Shown here piece by piece: positions 15,220 through 23,749 of a stretch of DNA of 64,000 bases (its first letter is position 1; each line of letters begins with the position of its first letter). Under the pieces are notes generated by a model that saw nothing but the letters and a program-made list of their open reading frames with translations, had not been told where the DNA came from and made no database searches. The stretch comes from Streptomyces rishiriensis. Its GTDB lineage: Bacteria; Actinomycetota; Actinomycetes; Streptomycetales; Streptomycetaceae. A program made the position numbers and the translations under genes. The DNA is taken from positions 5,766,001-5,830,000 of the forward strand of contig NZ_JAUSWV010000002.1 of NCBI RefSeq assembly GCF_030815485.1. The letters are read 5' to 3'.

Positions 15220-17274
15220 GTGAGCGACACCACCGATCTGATGGGCGCACGTGTCGAGGAGACCGCTGCCGCGCCCGCCACGGACGCCTCCGCGCCTGCC
15301 ACCGGTGCCGGCTCCCGGCGGCGCCGCGGTACCGGCCTCGAGGGCATGGTGCTGGCCGAGCTTCAGCAGGTCGCATCCGGTCTCGGTATCAGGGGCACGG
15401 CGCGTATGCGCAAGAGCCAGCTGATCGAGGTCATCAAGGAGGCGCAGGCGGGAGGCGGAGCATCCGCTCCCAAGGCCGCGACGACCCCCGCGGGGGACGT
15501 CGCCGAGACCAAGCCCAAGCGCCGCGCCACCTCCAAGGCGCGCACCGGCGACGAGCCCGCCGAGAAGAAGGCGGACACCGCCAAGGCCGAGGCCCCCGCC
15601 GAGAAGGCCGTGGCCCAGCAGCAGATCGAGATCCCCGGCCAGCCGGCCGGCGGCAACGACGCCCCCACCGAGCGCCGTCGCCGTCGTGCCACCGCCGACG
15701 CGGGCAGCCCGGAGACGGTCGTCGCCGAGGCGAAGGCCGCCCCGAAGGCCGAGGCGTCCGCCCCGGCGCAGACCGACGCGCAGCCGCAGGGCGACGCCGA
15801 CGGTGGCGAGGGCCGCCGCCGCGACCGCCGTGAGCGCGGCCGCGACCGCGGTGAGCGTGGCGACCGCGGTGAGCGCGGCGACCGCGGAGACCGCGGTGAC
15901 CGTCGCAAGGGTGACGACCAGCAGGGTGGCGGCCAGCAGCAGCGAGGCGGCGGCCAGCAGCAGGGCCAGCAGCAGGGCGGTGGCCGTCAGGACCGCCAGC
16001 AGCGCGACAACGGCCCGCAGGACGACGACGAGTTCGGCGACGGACGGCGTGGCCGTCGCGGTCGTTACCGCGACCGCCGTGGCCGTCGCGGGCGTGACGA
16101 GATCGGCGCCGCCGAGCCGCAGGTCGCCGACGACGACGTGCTGATCCCCGTCGCGGGCATCCTGGACATCCTCGACAACTACGCCTTCATCCGTACGTCG
16201 GGTTACCTGCCGGGTCCCAACGACGTGTACGTCTCGCTCGCCCAGGTCCGCAAGAACGGCCTGCGCAAGGGCGACCACGTCACCGGTGCGGTCCGTCAGC
16301 CCAAGGACGGCGAGCGCCGCGAGAAGTTCAACGCGCTCGTCCGGCTGGACTCCACCAACGGCATGGCGCCCGATTCCGGGCGCGGGCGACCGGAGTTCAA
16401 CAAGCTGACCCCGCTCTACCCGCAGGACCGCCTCCGTCTGGAGACGGACCCGGGCGTGCTGACGACCCGCATCATCGACCTCGTGTCGCCGATTGGCAAG
16501 GGCCAGCGCGGTCTGATCGTGGCCCCGCCGAAGACCGGCAAGACCATGATCATGCAGGCGGTCGCCAACGCGATCACGCACAACAACCCCGAGTGCCACC
16601 TGATGGTCGTCCTGGTCGACGAGCGTCCGGAAGAGGTCACCGACATGCAGCGGTCGGTCAAGGGCGAGGTCATCTCCTCGACCTTCGACCGTCCGGCCGA
16701 GGACCACACCACGGTCGCCGAGCTCGCCATCGAGCGCGCCAAGCGTCTGGTGGAGCTGGGTCACGACGTCGTCGTGCTGCTCGACTCGATCACGCGTCTG
16801 GGCCGTGCGTACAACCTCGCCGCCCCGGCCTCCGGTCGTATCCTGTCCGGTGGTGTCGACTCGACCGCCCTGTACCCGCCGAAGCGCTTCTTCGGTGCGG
16901 CCCGCAACATCGAGGACGGCGGCTCGCTGACCATCCTCGCCACCGCTCTGGTGGACACCGGGTCCCGCATGGACGAGGTGATCTTCGAGGAGTTCAAGGG
17001 CACCGGCAACATGGAGCTCAAGCTCGACCGGAAGCTCGCCGACAAGCGCATCTTCCCCGCGGTGGACGTCGACGCGTCCGGTACCCGTAAGGAAGAGATC
17101 CTGCTCGGCAACGACGAGCTCGCCGTCACCTGGAAGCTGCGCCGGGTGCTGCACGCGCTCGACCAGCAGCAGGCGATCGAGCTGCTCCTCGACAAGATGA
17201 AGCAGACGAAGTCGAACGGCGAGTTCCTGATGCAGATCCAGAAGACGACGCCGTCGACGGGCAACAACGACTGA
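15220..17274 (+). CDS. rho: Transcription termination factor Rho
   Basis: The product is 684 aa from GTG 15220, preceded by GGAAGGA. Rho is a hexameric RNA helicase that ends transcription of untranslated RNA. An N-terminal Rho-N helix domain (MVLAELQQVASGLGIRG, residues about 45-85) is followed by a large actinobacterial insert, first Ala/Lys/Glu-rich and then made of RGD/GER and Gln/Gly repeats (about 200-300). Then come the RNA-binding CSD (GILDILDNYAFIRTSGYLPG), the Walker A motif APPKTGKTM, the Walker B region HDVVVLLDSITR, the Q-loop/R-loop region KGTGNMELKLDR and VDVDASGTRKEE. The insert roughly doubles the length compared with E. coli Rho (419 aa). Confidence 0.97.
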   Translation: MSDTTDLMGARVEETAAAPATDASAPATGAGSRRRRGTGLEGMVLAELQQVASGLGIRGTARMRKSQLIEVIKEAQAGGGASAPKAATTPAGDVAETKPKRRATSKARTGDEPAEKKADTAKAEAPAEKAVAQQQIEIPGQPAGGNDAPTERRRRRATADAGSPETVVAEAKAAPKAEASAPAQTDAQPQGDADGGEGRRRDRRERGRDRGERGDRGERGDRGDRGDRRKGDDQQGGGQQQRGGGQQQGQQQGGGRQDRQQRDNGPQDDDEFGDGRRGRRGRYRDRRGRRGRDEIGAAEPQVADDDVLIPVAGILDILDNYAFIRTSGYLPGPNDVYVSLAQVRKNGLRKGDHVTGAVRQPKDGERREKFNALVRLDSTNGMAPDSGRGRPEFNKLTPLYPQDRLRLETDPGVLTTRIIDLVSPIGKGQRGLIVAPPKTGKTMIMQAVANAITHNNPECHLMVVLVDERPEEVTDMQRSVKGEVISSTFDRPAEDHTTVAELAIERAKRLVELGHDVVVLLDSITRLGRAYNLAAPASGRILSGGVDSTALYPPKRFFGAARNIEDGGSLTILATALVDTGSRMDEVIFEEFKGTGNMELKLDRKLADKRIFPAVDVDASGTRKEEILLGNDELAVTWKLRRVLHALDQQQAIELLLDKMKQTKSNGEFLMQIQKTTPSTGNND

Positions 17275-17312
17275 CGACGGACTCCTTGGTCCGACGCGGT
17301 TCGCCGAGCACC

Positions 17313-17355
17313 GGCTGAGGGCCGCCCCCGCACACACAGGGGGCGGCCCTCAGCC
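17313..17355 (+). terminator. Strong hairpin terminator after rho
   Basis: A perfect 17-bp stem (17313-17329 with 17339-17355) and a 9-base loop, about 40 bases after the rho stop. No T-run. Confidence 0.85.
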
Positions 17356-17482
17356 GTGCCGTGCAGCGGGATACGATCTCGCCCTTCACGCTTTCTTCAG
17401 ATCGAACTGCGTCGAACCTCTTCGAACTCTTTCGAGCTGCTTCGAGCTGCTTCGCATTTCTTGATCCCTAGGGGGGACTCGA

Positions 17483-19288
17483 GTGGGTACATCCACGTCA
17501 GGGGGCGGTCGGCACAGACGCCGGATACGGATCGCGCTGCCCGTCGCCGCGGCCGGGCTGGCCGCCGCCGTCGCCGGTGCGCTGTTCCTGTCGTCGGCGC
17601 AGGCCGCGGAGACGCCGCCGACGCCATCGCCCGCCAGGACGATGTCGGCCCAGGAGCTCAAGGAGCGGGCCCCCCTCGCCGTCGCCGGCGACGACACACC
17701 GGGGTCGAGCGCCAAGGAGTCCCTGAGCGCGAGCGCGAGCCCGAGGACGATCAATCCGAAGATCATCGGCGGTACCACGACGACGATCACCACCGCGCCG
17801 TGGATGGCTCAGCTCTGGTACTCCGACGACCGGGGCACCGACACCACCAGCGACGACATCGGCTTCTTCTGCGGCGGCTCCGTGATCTCGCCGACGAAGA
17901 TCCTGACCGCCGCGCACTGCGTCAAGGGCTACAACTGGTATGCCAACGGCTGGGCCGTCACGAGCAGCACCCAGCTGATGTCCTCCGACGGCAACGTGCA
18001 CGGCGGCACCGTCTCGCTCGTCTCGCGCCAGTGGAACCACTGGTCGTACAGCGACACCACGCTGGACAACGACATCGCCGTACTGACGCTGGAGACGCCG
18101 GTCACGGCCACGCCGATCAAGATGACCACGAACACCGACAGCGCCTCGTACGCGACCGGCACCAAGGCCACGCTGTACGGCTGGGGCCGCACCAGCTCCG
18201 CCACGCAGGACATCTCCGACACCCTGAAGACGGCCGAGCTGCCGATCCAGTCGAACACCACCTGCTCGGGCTACTACGGAGCCGAGTACCTCAAGGGTCA
18301 CATGGTGTGCGCGGGCACGCCCGCCACCGGCAGTGACACGGGCACCACCACCGCCTGCAACGGTGACTCCGGCGGCCCGCTGATCGTCAGGAACGCGGCC
18401 GGCGAGAACCGCATCGTGGGCGTCGTCTCCTGGGGTGTGAAGGACTGCGTCGAGAGCGGCGCGTACAGCGTCTTCAGCAAGATCTCCACGTACGCCGCCA
18501 GCGCCTATCCGCGCATGGACGACACCAACCTCAACTACGACCACCTCGCCGACCTGTGGGTGCGCAACGCGTCCACGAAGGTCGCGCGCGACCTGTACTC
18601 CAAGGGCACCTCGCTGGCCGGTGGCGACACCTGGGGCTCCATGAGCGCCTACAACCTCGTCGTGCAGACCGACCTGGACCGCGACGGCTACCAGGACCTG
18701 ATCCTGCGCCGCACCTCCGACGGCGACGTCTTCTGGAAGCACTGGGTGCCCTCCAGCGGGACCTGGGTCAACAAGCTCATCGGCGACAACTGGAAGACCC
18801 GCACCCAGATCCTCGCCCCCGGCGACGTCACGGGTGACTACCTGCCGGACCTGGTCGCCGTCGACTCCGCCGGCGCGATGTGGGTCTACCCGGGCAAGGG
18901 CAACGGCGCCTTCGCCGCGCCCGTCAAGAACGGCACGGGCTGGAACGCGTACAACGTCGTGCGCGGCCACGGCGACTTCAGCTTCGACGGCAGGACGGAC
19001 CTCATCGCCCGCGACAAGGCCACCGGCGCGGTCTACCTCTACAAGGGCAATGGCACCGCCACGAGCGCCTTCGCGGCCCGTATCAAGGTCGCCACCTGGA
19101 CCAACACGACGTACAACGTCATCGCCGCCGTCGGTGACGTCAACGGCGACGGTCTGGCCGACCTGCTGGCCCGCACCCCGGCAGGCACCCTGTACCTGTA
19201 CAAGGGCACCGGAAAGGCCACCACTGCGATCTTTGCCACAAGGGTCTCACTCGGGACGTCTTACAAGCAGTACGACCTGTTCGGCTGA
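17483..19288 (+). CDS. Secreted trypsin-like serine protease with FG-GAP/VCBS repeats
   Basis: The product is 601 aa. A Tat/Sec-type signal (RRR then a hydrophobic stretch ending AQAAE, residues 1-47) is followed by a propeptide. The chymotrypsin-fold domain begins at IIGGTTTTITTAPWMAQLWY, with catalytic His in LTAAHCV, Asp in DNDIAVL, and Ser in CNGDSGGPL (residues about 93-340). The C-terminal 230 residues contain repeated GD(V/F)..D...DL segments (GDVTGDYLPDLVAVD, GDFSFDGRTDLIARD, GDVNGDGLADLLART), the FG-GAP/VCBS calcium-binding beta-propeller type. Start GTG 17483. It is monocistronic between two strong hairpins. Confidence 0.92.
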   Translation: MGTSTSGGGRHRRRIRIALPVAAAGLAAAVAGALFLSSAQAAETPPTPSPARTMSAQELKERAPLAVAGDDTPGSSAKESLSASASPRTINPKIIGGTTTTITTAPWMAQLWYSDDRGTDTTSDDIGFFCGGSVISPTKILTAAHCVKGYNWYANGWAVTSSTQLMSSDGNVHGGTVSLVSRQWNHWSYSDTTLDNDIAVLTLETPVTATPIKMTTNTDSASYATGTKATLYGWGRTSSATQDISDTLKTAELPIQSNTTCSGYYGAEYLKGHMVCAGTPATGSDTGTTTACNGDSGGPLIVRNAAGENRIVGVVSWGVKDCVESGAYSVFSKISTYAASAYPRMDDTNLNYDHLADLWVRNASTKVARDLYSKGTSLAGGDTWGSMSAYNLVVQTDLDRDGYQDLILRRTSDGDVFWKHWVPSSGTWVNKLIGDNWKTRTQILAPGDVTGDYLPDLVAVDSAGAMWVYPGKGNGAFAAPVKNGTGWNAYNVVRGHGDFSFDGRTDLIARDKATGAVYLYKGNGTATSAFAARIKVATWTNTTYNVIAAVGDVNGDGLADLLARTPAGTLYLYKGTGKATTAIFATRVSLGTSYKQYDLFG

Positions 19289-19344
19289 GTCCGGCCGAAC
19301 GCGCAGGTGAGCGGGGGTAGACCCCGCTGACCCGGGTCACGCCG

Positions 19345-19373
19345 CGTGCCCGGTCCGTCACGGACCGGGCACG
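19345..19373 (+). terminator. Hairpin terminator after the protease gene
   Basis: A perfect 13-bp stem (CGTGCCCGGTCCG with CGGACCGGGCACG) around a 3-base TCA loop, about 55 bases after the stop codon. Confidence 0.85.
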
Positions 19374-19457
19374 ACGCGTTGTGCAACCCTGTCCCGAGTT
19401 TCCCCGTCTGACCTGGCGGAGTGACGATGGTGAGGTTGCACGAGAACAGAGGAGCAC

Positions 19458-20597
19458 ATGTCCCCCGAGAGCACGCCGGAGCCCGGTACCCCGGGTGAGG
19501 CCGGCACAACGAGCGGGGCGCCCGGCAGCGACGGCCCGCGCCACCGCAGGCAGCGTGGGCGACGCAGGGGCGTGCTGATCGCCGCGTGGAGCGCCGCGGG
19601 CGTCCTCGTGCTGGGCGGTACCGGCGTCGGCTACCTCTACTTCAAGCTCAACGGCAACATCGAGAGCGTCGACATCGACCAGGCGCTGGGCGCCGACCGG
19701 CCCACCAAGGTCGACAACGGCTCCGAGAACATCCTCGTGCTCGGCTCGGACACCCGCTCCGGCGCCAACAAGAAGCTCGGCGGCGGCACGGACGACGGCA
19801 GCGCCCGCTCCGACACCGCGATGATCGTCCACGTGTACGAGGGCCACAAGAAGGCCAGTGTGGTCTCCATACCGCGCGACACGCTGATAGACCGCCCCGC
19901 CTGCACCGACACGAGCGGTACCACGCACGACGCCGCGTCCGACGTGATGTTCAACTCGGCGTACTCGACCGGTGGCGCGGCCTGCGCCGTGAAGACGGTC
20001 GAGTCGATCAGCGGCGTCCGTATGGACCACTACCTGGAAGTCGACTTCTCCGGCTTCGAGAAGCTCATCGACGAACTCGGCGGCGTCGAGGTCACCACGA
20101 CCAAGGCCATCGACGACCCCGACAGCCATCTGGACCTCGAGGCCGGCACGCACACGCTCACCGGCGAGCAGGCCCTCGGTCTGGTCCGCACCCGGCACGG
20201 CGTCGGCGACGGCTCCGACCTCGGCCGCATCCAGCTCCAGCAGGCCTTTATCAAGGCCCTGGTCAACCAGGTCAAGCACGTCGGCCTGTTTACCAGCGGC
20301 ACCAAGCTGTACGACCTCGCCGACACCGCGACCAAGGCCGTCACGGCCGACTCCGGCCTCGGTTCGCTGAACTCCCTGATGTCCTTCGCGAACGGACTCA
20401 AGGGCATCAGCGCGGCCAACATGAACATGGTCACGATGCCGGTCCGGTACGACCCGGCCAACCTCAACCGGGTCATCGTCGCCAAAGCCAAGGCCGAACA
20501 GGTGTGGACGGCCCTGAAGAACGACCGGCCCATCCCGAAGGCCGCCACCGAAGGCACCGCCACGGGCGAGGCGGCGGGCGTCGTGGCGTCCTCGTGA
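19458..20597 (+). CDS. LytR-CpsA-Psr (LCP) family protein
   Basis: The product is 379 aa. It has a cytoplasmic N-terminus rich in Pro/Gly/Arg, one membrane helix at about residues 35-58 (VLIAAWSAAGVLVLGGTGVG), then the extracellular LCP domain: ILVLGSDTRSG, RSDTAMIVHV, SVVSIPRDTLID, the acidic DFSGFEKLIDELGGVEV segment, and LTGEQALGLVRTRHGVGDGS with the conserved Arg pair. LCP enzymes attach teichoic-acid or other glycopolymers from undecaprenyl phosphate to peptidoglycan. It may act with the WecA-like transferase at 25988, though the genes are not linked in an operon. GAGGAG precedes ATG 19458. Confidence 0.93.
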   Translation: MSPESTPEPGTPGEAGTTSGAPGSDGPRHRRQRGRRRGVLIAAWSAAGVLVLGGTGVGYLYFKLNGNIESVDIDQALGADRPTKVDNGSENILVLGSDTRSGANKKLGGGTDDGSARSDTAMIVHVYEGHKKASVVSIPRDTLIDRPACTDTSGTTHDAASDVMFNSAYSTGGAACAVKTVESISGVRMDHYLEVDFSGFEKLIDELGGVEVTTTKAIDDPDSHLDLEAGTHTLTGEQALGLVRTRHGVGDGSDLGRIQLQQAFIKALVNQVKHVGLFTSGTKLYDLADTATKAVTADSGLGSLNSLMSFANGLKGISAANMNMVTMPVRYDPANLNRVIVAKAKAEQVWTALKNDRPIPKAATEGTATGEAAGVVASS

Positions 20598-20616
20598 GGG
20601 GCTTCGAACACTCCGG

Positions 20617-20642
20617 GGAATAGATCCCCCCGCCCCCCGGTT
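20617..20642 (+). promoter_or_regulatory. Sigma-R-type promoter of rpmE
   Basis: GGAAT at 20617-20621 and GTT at 20640-20642 are separated by exactly 18 bases, matching the Streptomyces sigma-R consensus. rpmE is, from established knowledge, a sigma-R target in S. coelicolor. The start codon is about 105 bases downstream. Confidence 0.7.
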
Positions 20643-20746
20643 TTGGGGGATGCGGCCAGTCCTGGCAGACTGGTACGTCGGCTCCGGTTCACGTTTGCCG
20701 TATCCCGCGGCAGCGACCCGGCGCCCTCCCGAAACTAGGAGACACC

Positions 20747-20971
20747 TTGAAGCGCGACATCCACCCCGAGTACGTCGAGACCCAGGTCAGCTGCACCTGT
20801 GGCGCCTCGTTCACCACCCGTAGCACGATCGAGAGCGGTTCCATCCGCGCCGACGTCTGCTCCGAGTGCCACCCGTTCTACACGGGCAAGCAGAAGATCC
20901 TCGACACCGGTGGCCGTGTGGCCCGCTTCGAGGCCCGCTTCGGCAAGGCGCCCGCCGGCTCCAAGAAGTAG
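20747..20971 (+). CDS. rpmE: 50S ribosomal protein L31 (zinc-binding form)
   Basis: The product is 74 aa. MKRDIHPEYVETQVSCTCGA and ADVCSECHPFYTGKQ show the two Cys pairs (C16/C18 and C38/C41) that mark the zinc-containing C+ form of L31. The start is a TTG at 20747 with AGGAGA 6 bases upstream; no ATG is available. It lies upstream of prfA with about 110 bases between, and has a sigma-R-type promoter, linking this zinc/thiol protein to disulfide stress. Confidence 0.97.
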   Translation: MKRDIHPEYVETQVSCTCGASFTTRSTIESGSIRADVCSECHPFYTGKQKILDTGGRVARFEARFGKAPAGSKK

Positions 20972-21080
20972 CGAGCACCTCTTCGCCGGTCCACGGCAGT
21001 GTCCCCGCCCAGGGGGCACGCCGGGACCGGCGTTTTTGGTCGCCCGCCCTTCCCCCACGCACGTCATTCAGGAGCGCATC

Positions 21081-22157
21081 ATGTTCGAGGCCGTCGAGGA
21101 GCTGCTCGGAGAGCACGCCGACCTGGAGAAGAAGCTCGCCGACCCGTCGGTCCACGCAGACCAGGCCAACGCGCGCAAGCTGAACAAGCGCTACGCCGAG
21201 CTGACGCCCATCGTCGGCACGTACCGCTCCTGGAAGCAGACCGGTGACGACCTGGAGACCGCGCGCGAGTTCGCCTCCGCCGACCCGGACTTCGCCGCCG
21301 AGGTGAAGGAGCTGGAGAAGCAGCGCGAGGAGCTGACGGAGAAGCTGCGGCTGCTGCTGGTGCCCCGGGACCCGTCCGACGACAAGGACGTCATCCTCGA
21401 GATCAAGGCGGGCGCGGGCGGCGACGAGTCGGCCCTGTTCGCCGGCGACCTGCTGCGCATGTACCTCCGCTACGCCGAGCGCGTCGGCTGGAAGACCGAG
21501 ATCATCGACGCGACCGAATCCGAGCTGGGCGGCTACAAGGACGTCCAGGTCGCGGTGAAGACCAAGGGCGGACAGGGAGCCACCGAGCCCGGCCAGGGCG
21601 TCTGGGCGCGGATGAAGTACGAAGGCGGCGTGCACCGGGTGCAGCGCGTGCCCGCCACCGAGTCCCAGGGGCGGATCCACACCTCCGCGGCCGGCGTCCT
21701 CGTGACGCCCGAGGCCGAGGAGGTCGAGGTCGAGATCAACGCGAACGACCTCCGCATCGACGTCTACCGCTCCTCCGGGCCCGGCGGGCAGTCCGTCAAC
21801 ACCACCGACTCCGCGGTGCGCATCACGCACATTCCCACCGGAGTCGTCGCCTCCTGCCAGAACGAGAAGAGCCAGTTGCAGAACAAGGAGCAGGCGATGC
21901 GTATCCTGCGCTCCAGGCTGCTCGCAGCGGCGCAGGAGGAAGCGGAGCGGGAGGCCGCCGACGCCCGCCGCAGCCAGGTCCGCACGGTGGACCGCTCCGA
22001 GAAGATCCGCACGTACAACTTCCCGGAGAACCGCATCTCGGACCACCGCGTCGGCTTCAAGTCGTACAACCTGGACCAGGTCCTGGACGGCGACCTCGAC
22101 GCGGTGATCCAGGCCTGCGTCGACGCGGACTCGGCTGCCAAGCTCGCAGCCGCGTAA
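21081..22157 (+). CDS. prfA: Peptide chain release factor 1
   Basis: The product is 358 aa. It recognises UAA and UAG stop codons. VQRVPATESQGRIH carries the PxT-type (PAT) codon-reading tripeptide specific to RF1, and SSGPGGQSVNTTDSAVRITH carries the GGQ peptidyl-tRNA hydrolysis motif. The start at ATG 21081 has AGGAG just upstream; the longer frame reaching back to 20799 overlaps rpmE and is rejected. The enzyme that methylates the GGQ glutamine, PrmC, is encoded next. Confidence 0.98.
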   Translation: MFEAVEELLGEHADLEKKLADPSVHADQANARKLNKRYAELTPIVGTYRSWKQTGDDLETAREFASADPDFAAEVKELEKQREELTEKLRLLLVPRDPSDDKDVILEIKAGAGGDESALFAGDLLRMYLRYAERVGWKTEIIDATESELGGYKDVQVAVKTKGGQGATEPGQGVWARMKYEGGVHRVQRVPATESQGRIHTSAAGVLVTPEAEEVEVEINANDLRIDVYRSSGPGGQSVNTTDSAVRITHIPTGVVASCQNEKSQLQNKEQAMRILRSRLLAAAQEEAEREAADARRSQVRTVDRSEKIRTYNFPENRISDHRVGFKSYNLDQVLDGDLDAVIQACVDADSAAKLAAA

Positions 22158-22202
22158 GCGTTGTAGGACGTACGCACGACGAGTACGACACGGAGGACTT
22201 GC

Positions 22203-23048
22203 GTGAACCTGCTGCTCGCAGAGGTGGCCCAGGCCACCCAGCGGCTGGCCGACGCCGGCGTGCCCTCGCCGCGCAACGACGCGGAGGAGCTCGCCGCGTT
22301 CGTGCACGGCGTGAAGCGCGGTGAGCTCCACTCCGTGAAGGACTCCGACTTCGACGCCCGTTACTGGGAGACCATCGCCCGGCGGGAGCAGCGCGAGCCG
22401 CTCCAGCACATCACCGGACGGACCTTCTTCCGGTACCTCGAGCTCCAGGTCGGCCCCGGCGTCTTCGTACCGCGCCCGGAGACCGAGTCGGTGGTCGGCT
22501 GGGCCATAGACGCGGTCCGCGCCATGGACGTCGTCGAGCCCCGCATCGTCGACCTGTGCACCGGCAGCGGCGCCATCGCGCTCGCCCTCGCCCAGGAGGT
22601 GCCGCGCTCGCGTGTGCACGCCGTGGAGCTGTCCGAGGACGCCCTGCGCTGGACGCGCAAGAACATGGAGGGGTCCAGGGTCGACCTGCGTCAGGGAGAC
22701 GCCCTGGAGGCCTTCCGTGACCTCGACGGCCAGGTCGACCTGGTCATCTCCAACCCCCCGTACATCCCGCTCACCGAGTGGGAGTACGTGGCGCCCGAGG
22801 CGCGCGACTACGACCCCGAACTCGCCCTGTTCTCGGGGGAGGACGGCCTCGACCTGATCCGCGGCATCGAGCGCACCGCGCACCGGCTGCTGCGTCCCGG
22901 CGGTGTCGTCGTCATCGAGCACGCCGACACCCAGGGCGGCCAGGTGCCGTGGATCTTCACCGAGGAGCGGGGCTGGGCCGACGCGGCCGACCACCCCGAC
23001 CTCAACAAGCGCCCGCGCTTCGCGACCGCCCGCCGGGCGACGCCGTGA
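22203..23048 (+). CDS. prmC: Release factor glutamine methyltransferase
   Basis: The product is 281 aa (HemK/PrmC). The N-terminal helical domain (AEVAQATQRLADAGVPSPRN) binds the release factor. The SAM-dependent Rossmann domain has FVPRPETE, VDLCTGSGAIALALA (SAM loop) and the catalytic VISNPPYIPL motif, in which NPPY holds the substrate glutamine. Start GTG 22203 with GGAGG upstream; it is 45 bases from prfA, so substrate and modifying enzyme are cotranscribed. Confidence 0.97.
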   Translation: MNLLLAEVAQATQRLADAGVPSPRNDAEELAAFVHGVKRGELHSVKDSDFDARYWETIARREQREPLQHITGRTFFRYLELQVGPGVFVPRPETESVVGWAIDAVRAMDVVEPRIVDLCTGSGAIALALAQEVPRSRVHAVELSEDALRWTRKNMEGSRVDLRQGDALEAFRDLDGQVDLVISNPPYIPLTEWEYVAPEARDYDPELALFSGEDGLDLIRGIERTAHRLLRPGGVVVIEHADTQGGQVPWIFTEERGWADAADHPDLNKRPRFATARRATP

Positions 23049-23101
23049 GCGCCCCCCACCCTTTCGATCCGCAGCAGTACGTGTACGAGGAGGCCCGCTA
23101 G
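23045..23101 (+). CDS. Candidate 18-codon micro-ORF between prmC and the Sua5 gene
   Basis: The GTG at 23045 overlaps the prmC stop (GTGA). The frame reads 18 codons (MSAPHPFDPQQYVYEEAR) and its TAG stop directly abuts the ATG of the next gene. The GAGGAGG that serves as the downstream ribosome site is inside its last codons. This layout suggests translational coupling from prmC through the micro-ORF to the Sua5 gene. Expression is not shown. Confidence 0.4.
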   Translation: MSAPHPFDPQQYVYEEAR

Positions 23102-23749
23102 ATGGCACGGCGATACGACACCAACGACGCGACCGACCGCGTGACCGGTCTGCGCGAGGCCGCGTCCGCCGTCCGCCGTGGCGAGCTCGTGGTCCTCCCG
23201 ACCGACACGGTGTACGGCATCGGCGCCGACGCGTTCTCCTCGGAGGCCGTCGCCGACCTGCTGGCGGCCAAGGGCCGGGGCCGCAACATGCCCACCCCCG
23301 TCCTCATCGGCTCCCCGAACACGCTGCACGGCCTCGTCACGGACTTCTCCGAGATGGCCTGGGAGCTGGTCGACGCGTTCTGGCCGGGCGCGCTCACGCT
23401 CGTCGCCAAGCACCAGCCGTCCCTGCAGTGGGACCTGGGCGACACCCGCGGCACGGTCGCCGTCCGTATGCCGCTGCACCCCGTCGCCATCGAGCTGCTC
23501 ACGGAGGTCGGCCCGATGGCGGTGTCCTCGGCGAACCTGACCGGGCACCCGGCGCCGGAGAACTGCGACTACGCCCAGGAGATGCTCGGCGACTCCGTCT
23601 CCGTCTACCTCGACGGCGGCCCGACCCCAGGCAACGTCCCCTCCTCGATCGTCGACGTCAGCCGAGAGGTGCCGCTGCTGCTGCGCGCGGGCGCGATCTC
23701 CGCGGACGAGCTGCGGAAGGTCGTACCCGACCTCGAGGTGGCGAATTGA
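23102..23749 (+). CDS. L-threonylcarbamoyladenylate synthase (Sua5/YwlC/YrdC family)
   Basis: The product is 215 aa, the length of the short YrdC-type rather than full two-domain Sua5. LPTDTVYGIGADAFSSEAV is the KxR/PT-type ATP and threonine binding region, followed by RPAxPTPVLIG-like NMPTPVLIGSPNTL, FWPGALTLV, and the SSANLTGHPAPE motif. It makes threonylcarbamoyl-AMP for the t6A37 modification of ANN-decoding tRNAs. GAGGAGG precedes the ATG. It overlaps the next gene by four bases (TTGA). Confidence 0.93.
   Translation: MARRYDTNDATDRVTGLREAASAVRRGELVVLPTDTVYGIGADAFSSEAVADLLAAKGRGRNMPTPVLIGSPNTLHGLVTDFSEMAWELVDAFWPGALTLVAKHQPSLQWDLGDTRGTVAVRMPLHPVAIELLTEVGPMAVSSANLTGHPAPENCDYAQEMLGDSVSVYLDGGPTPGNVPSSIVDVSREVPLLLRAGAISADELRKVVPDLEVAN

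Noticed and set aside
20811..23108. Long minus-strand open frame across prfA and prmC
   Set aside because: Antisense shadow of well-supported genes with no recognisable domain.
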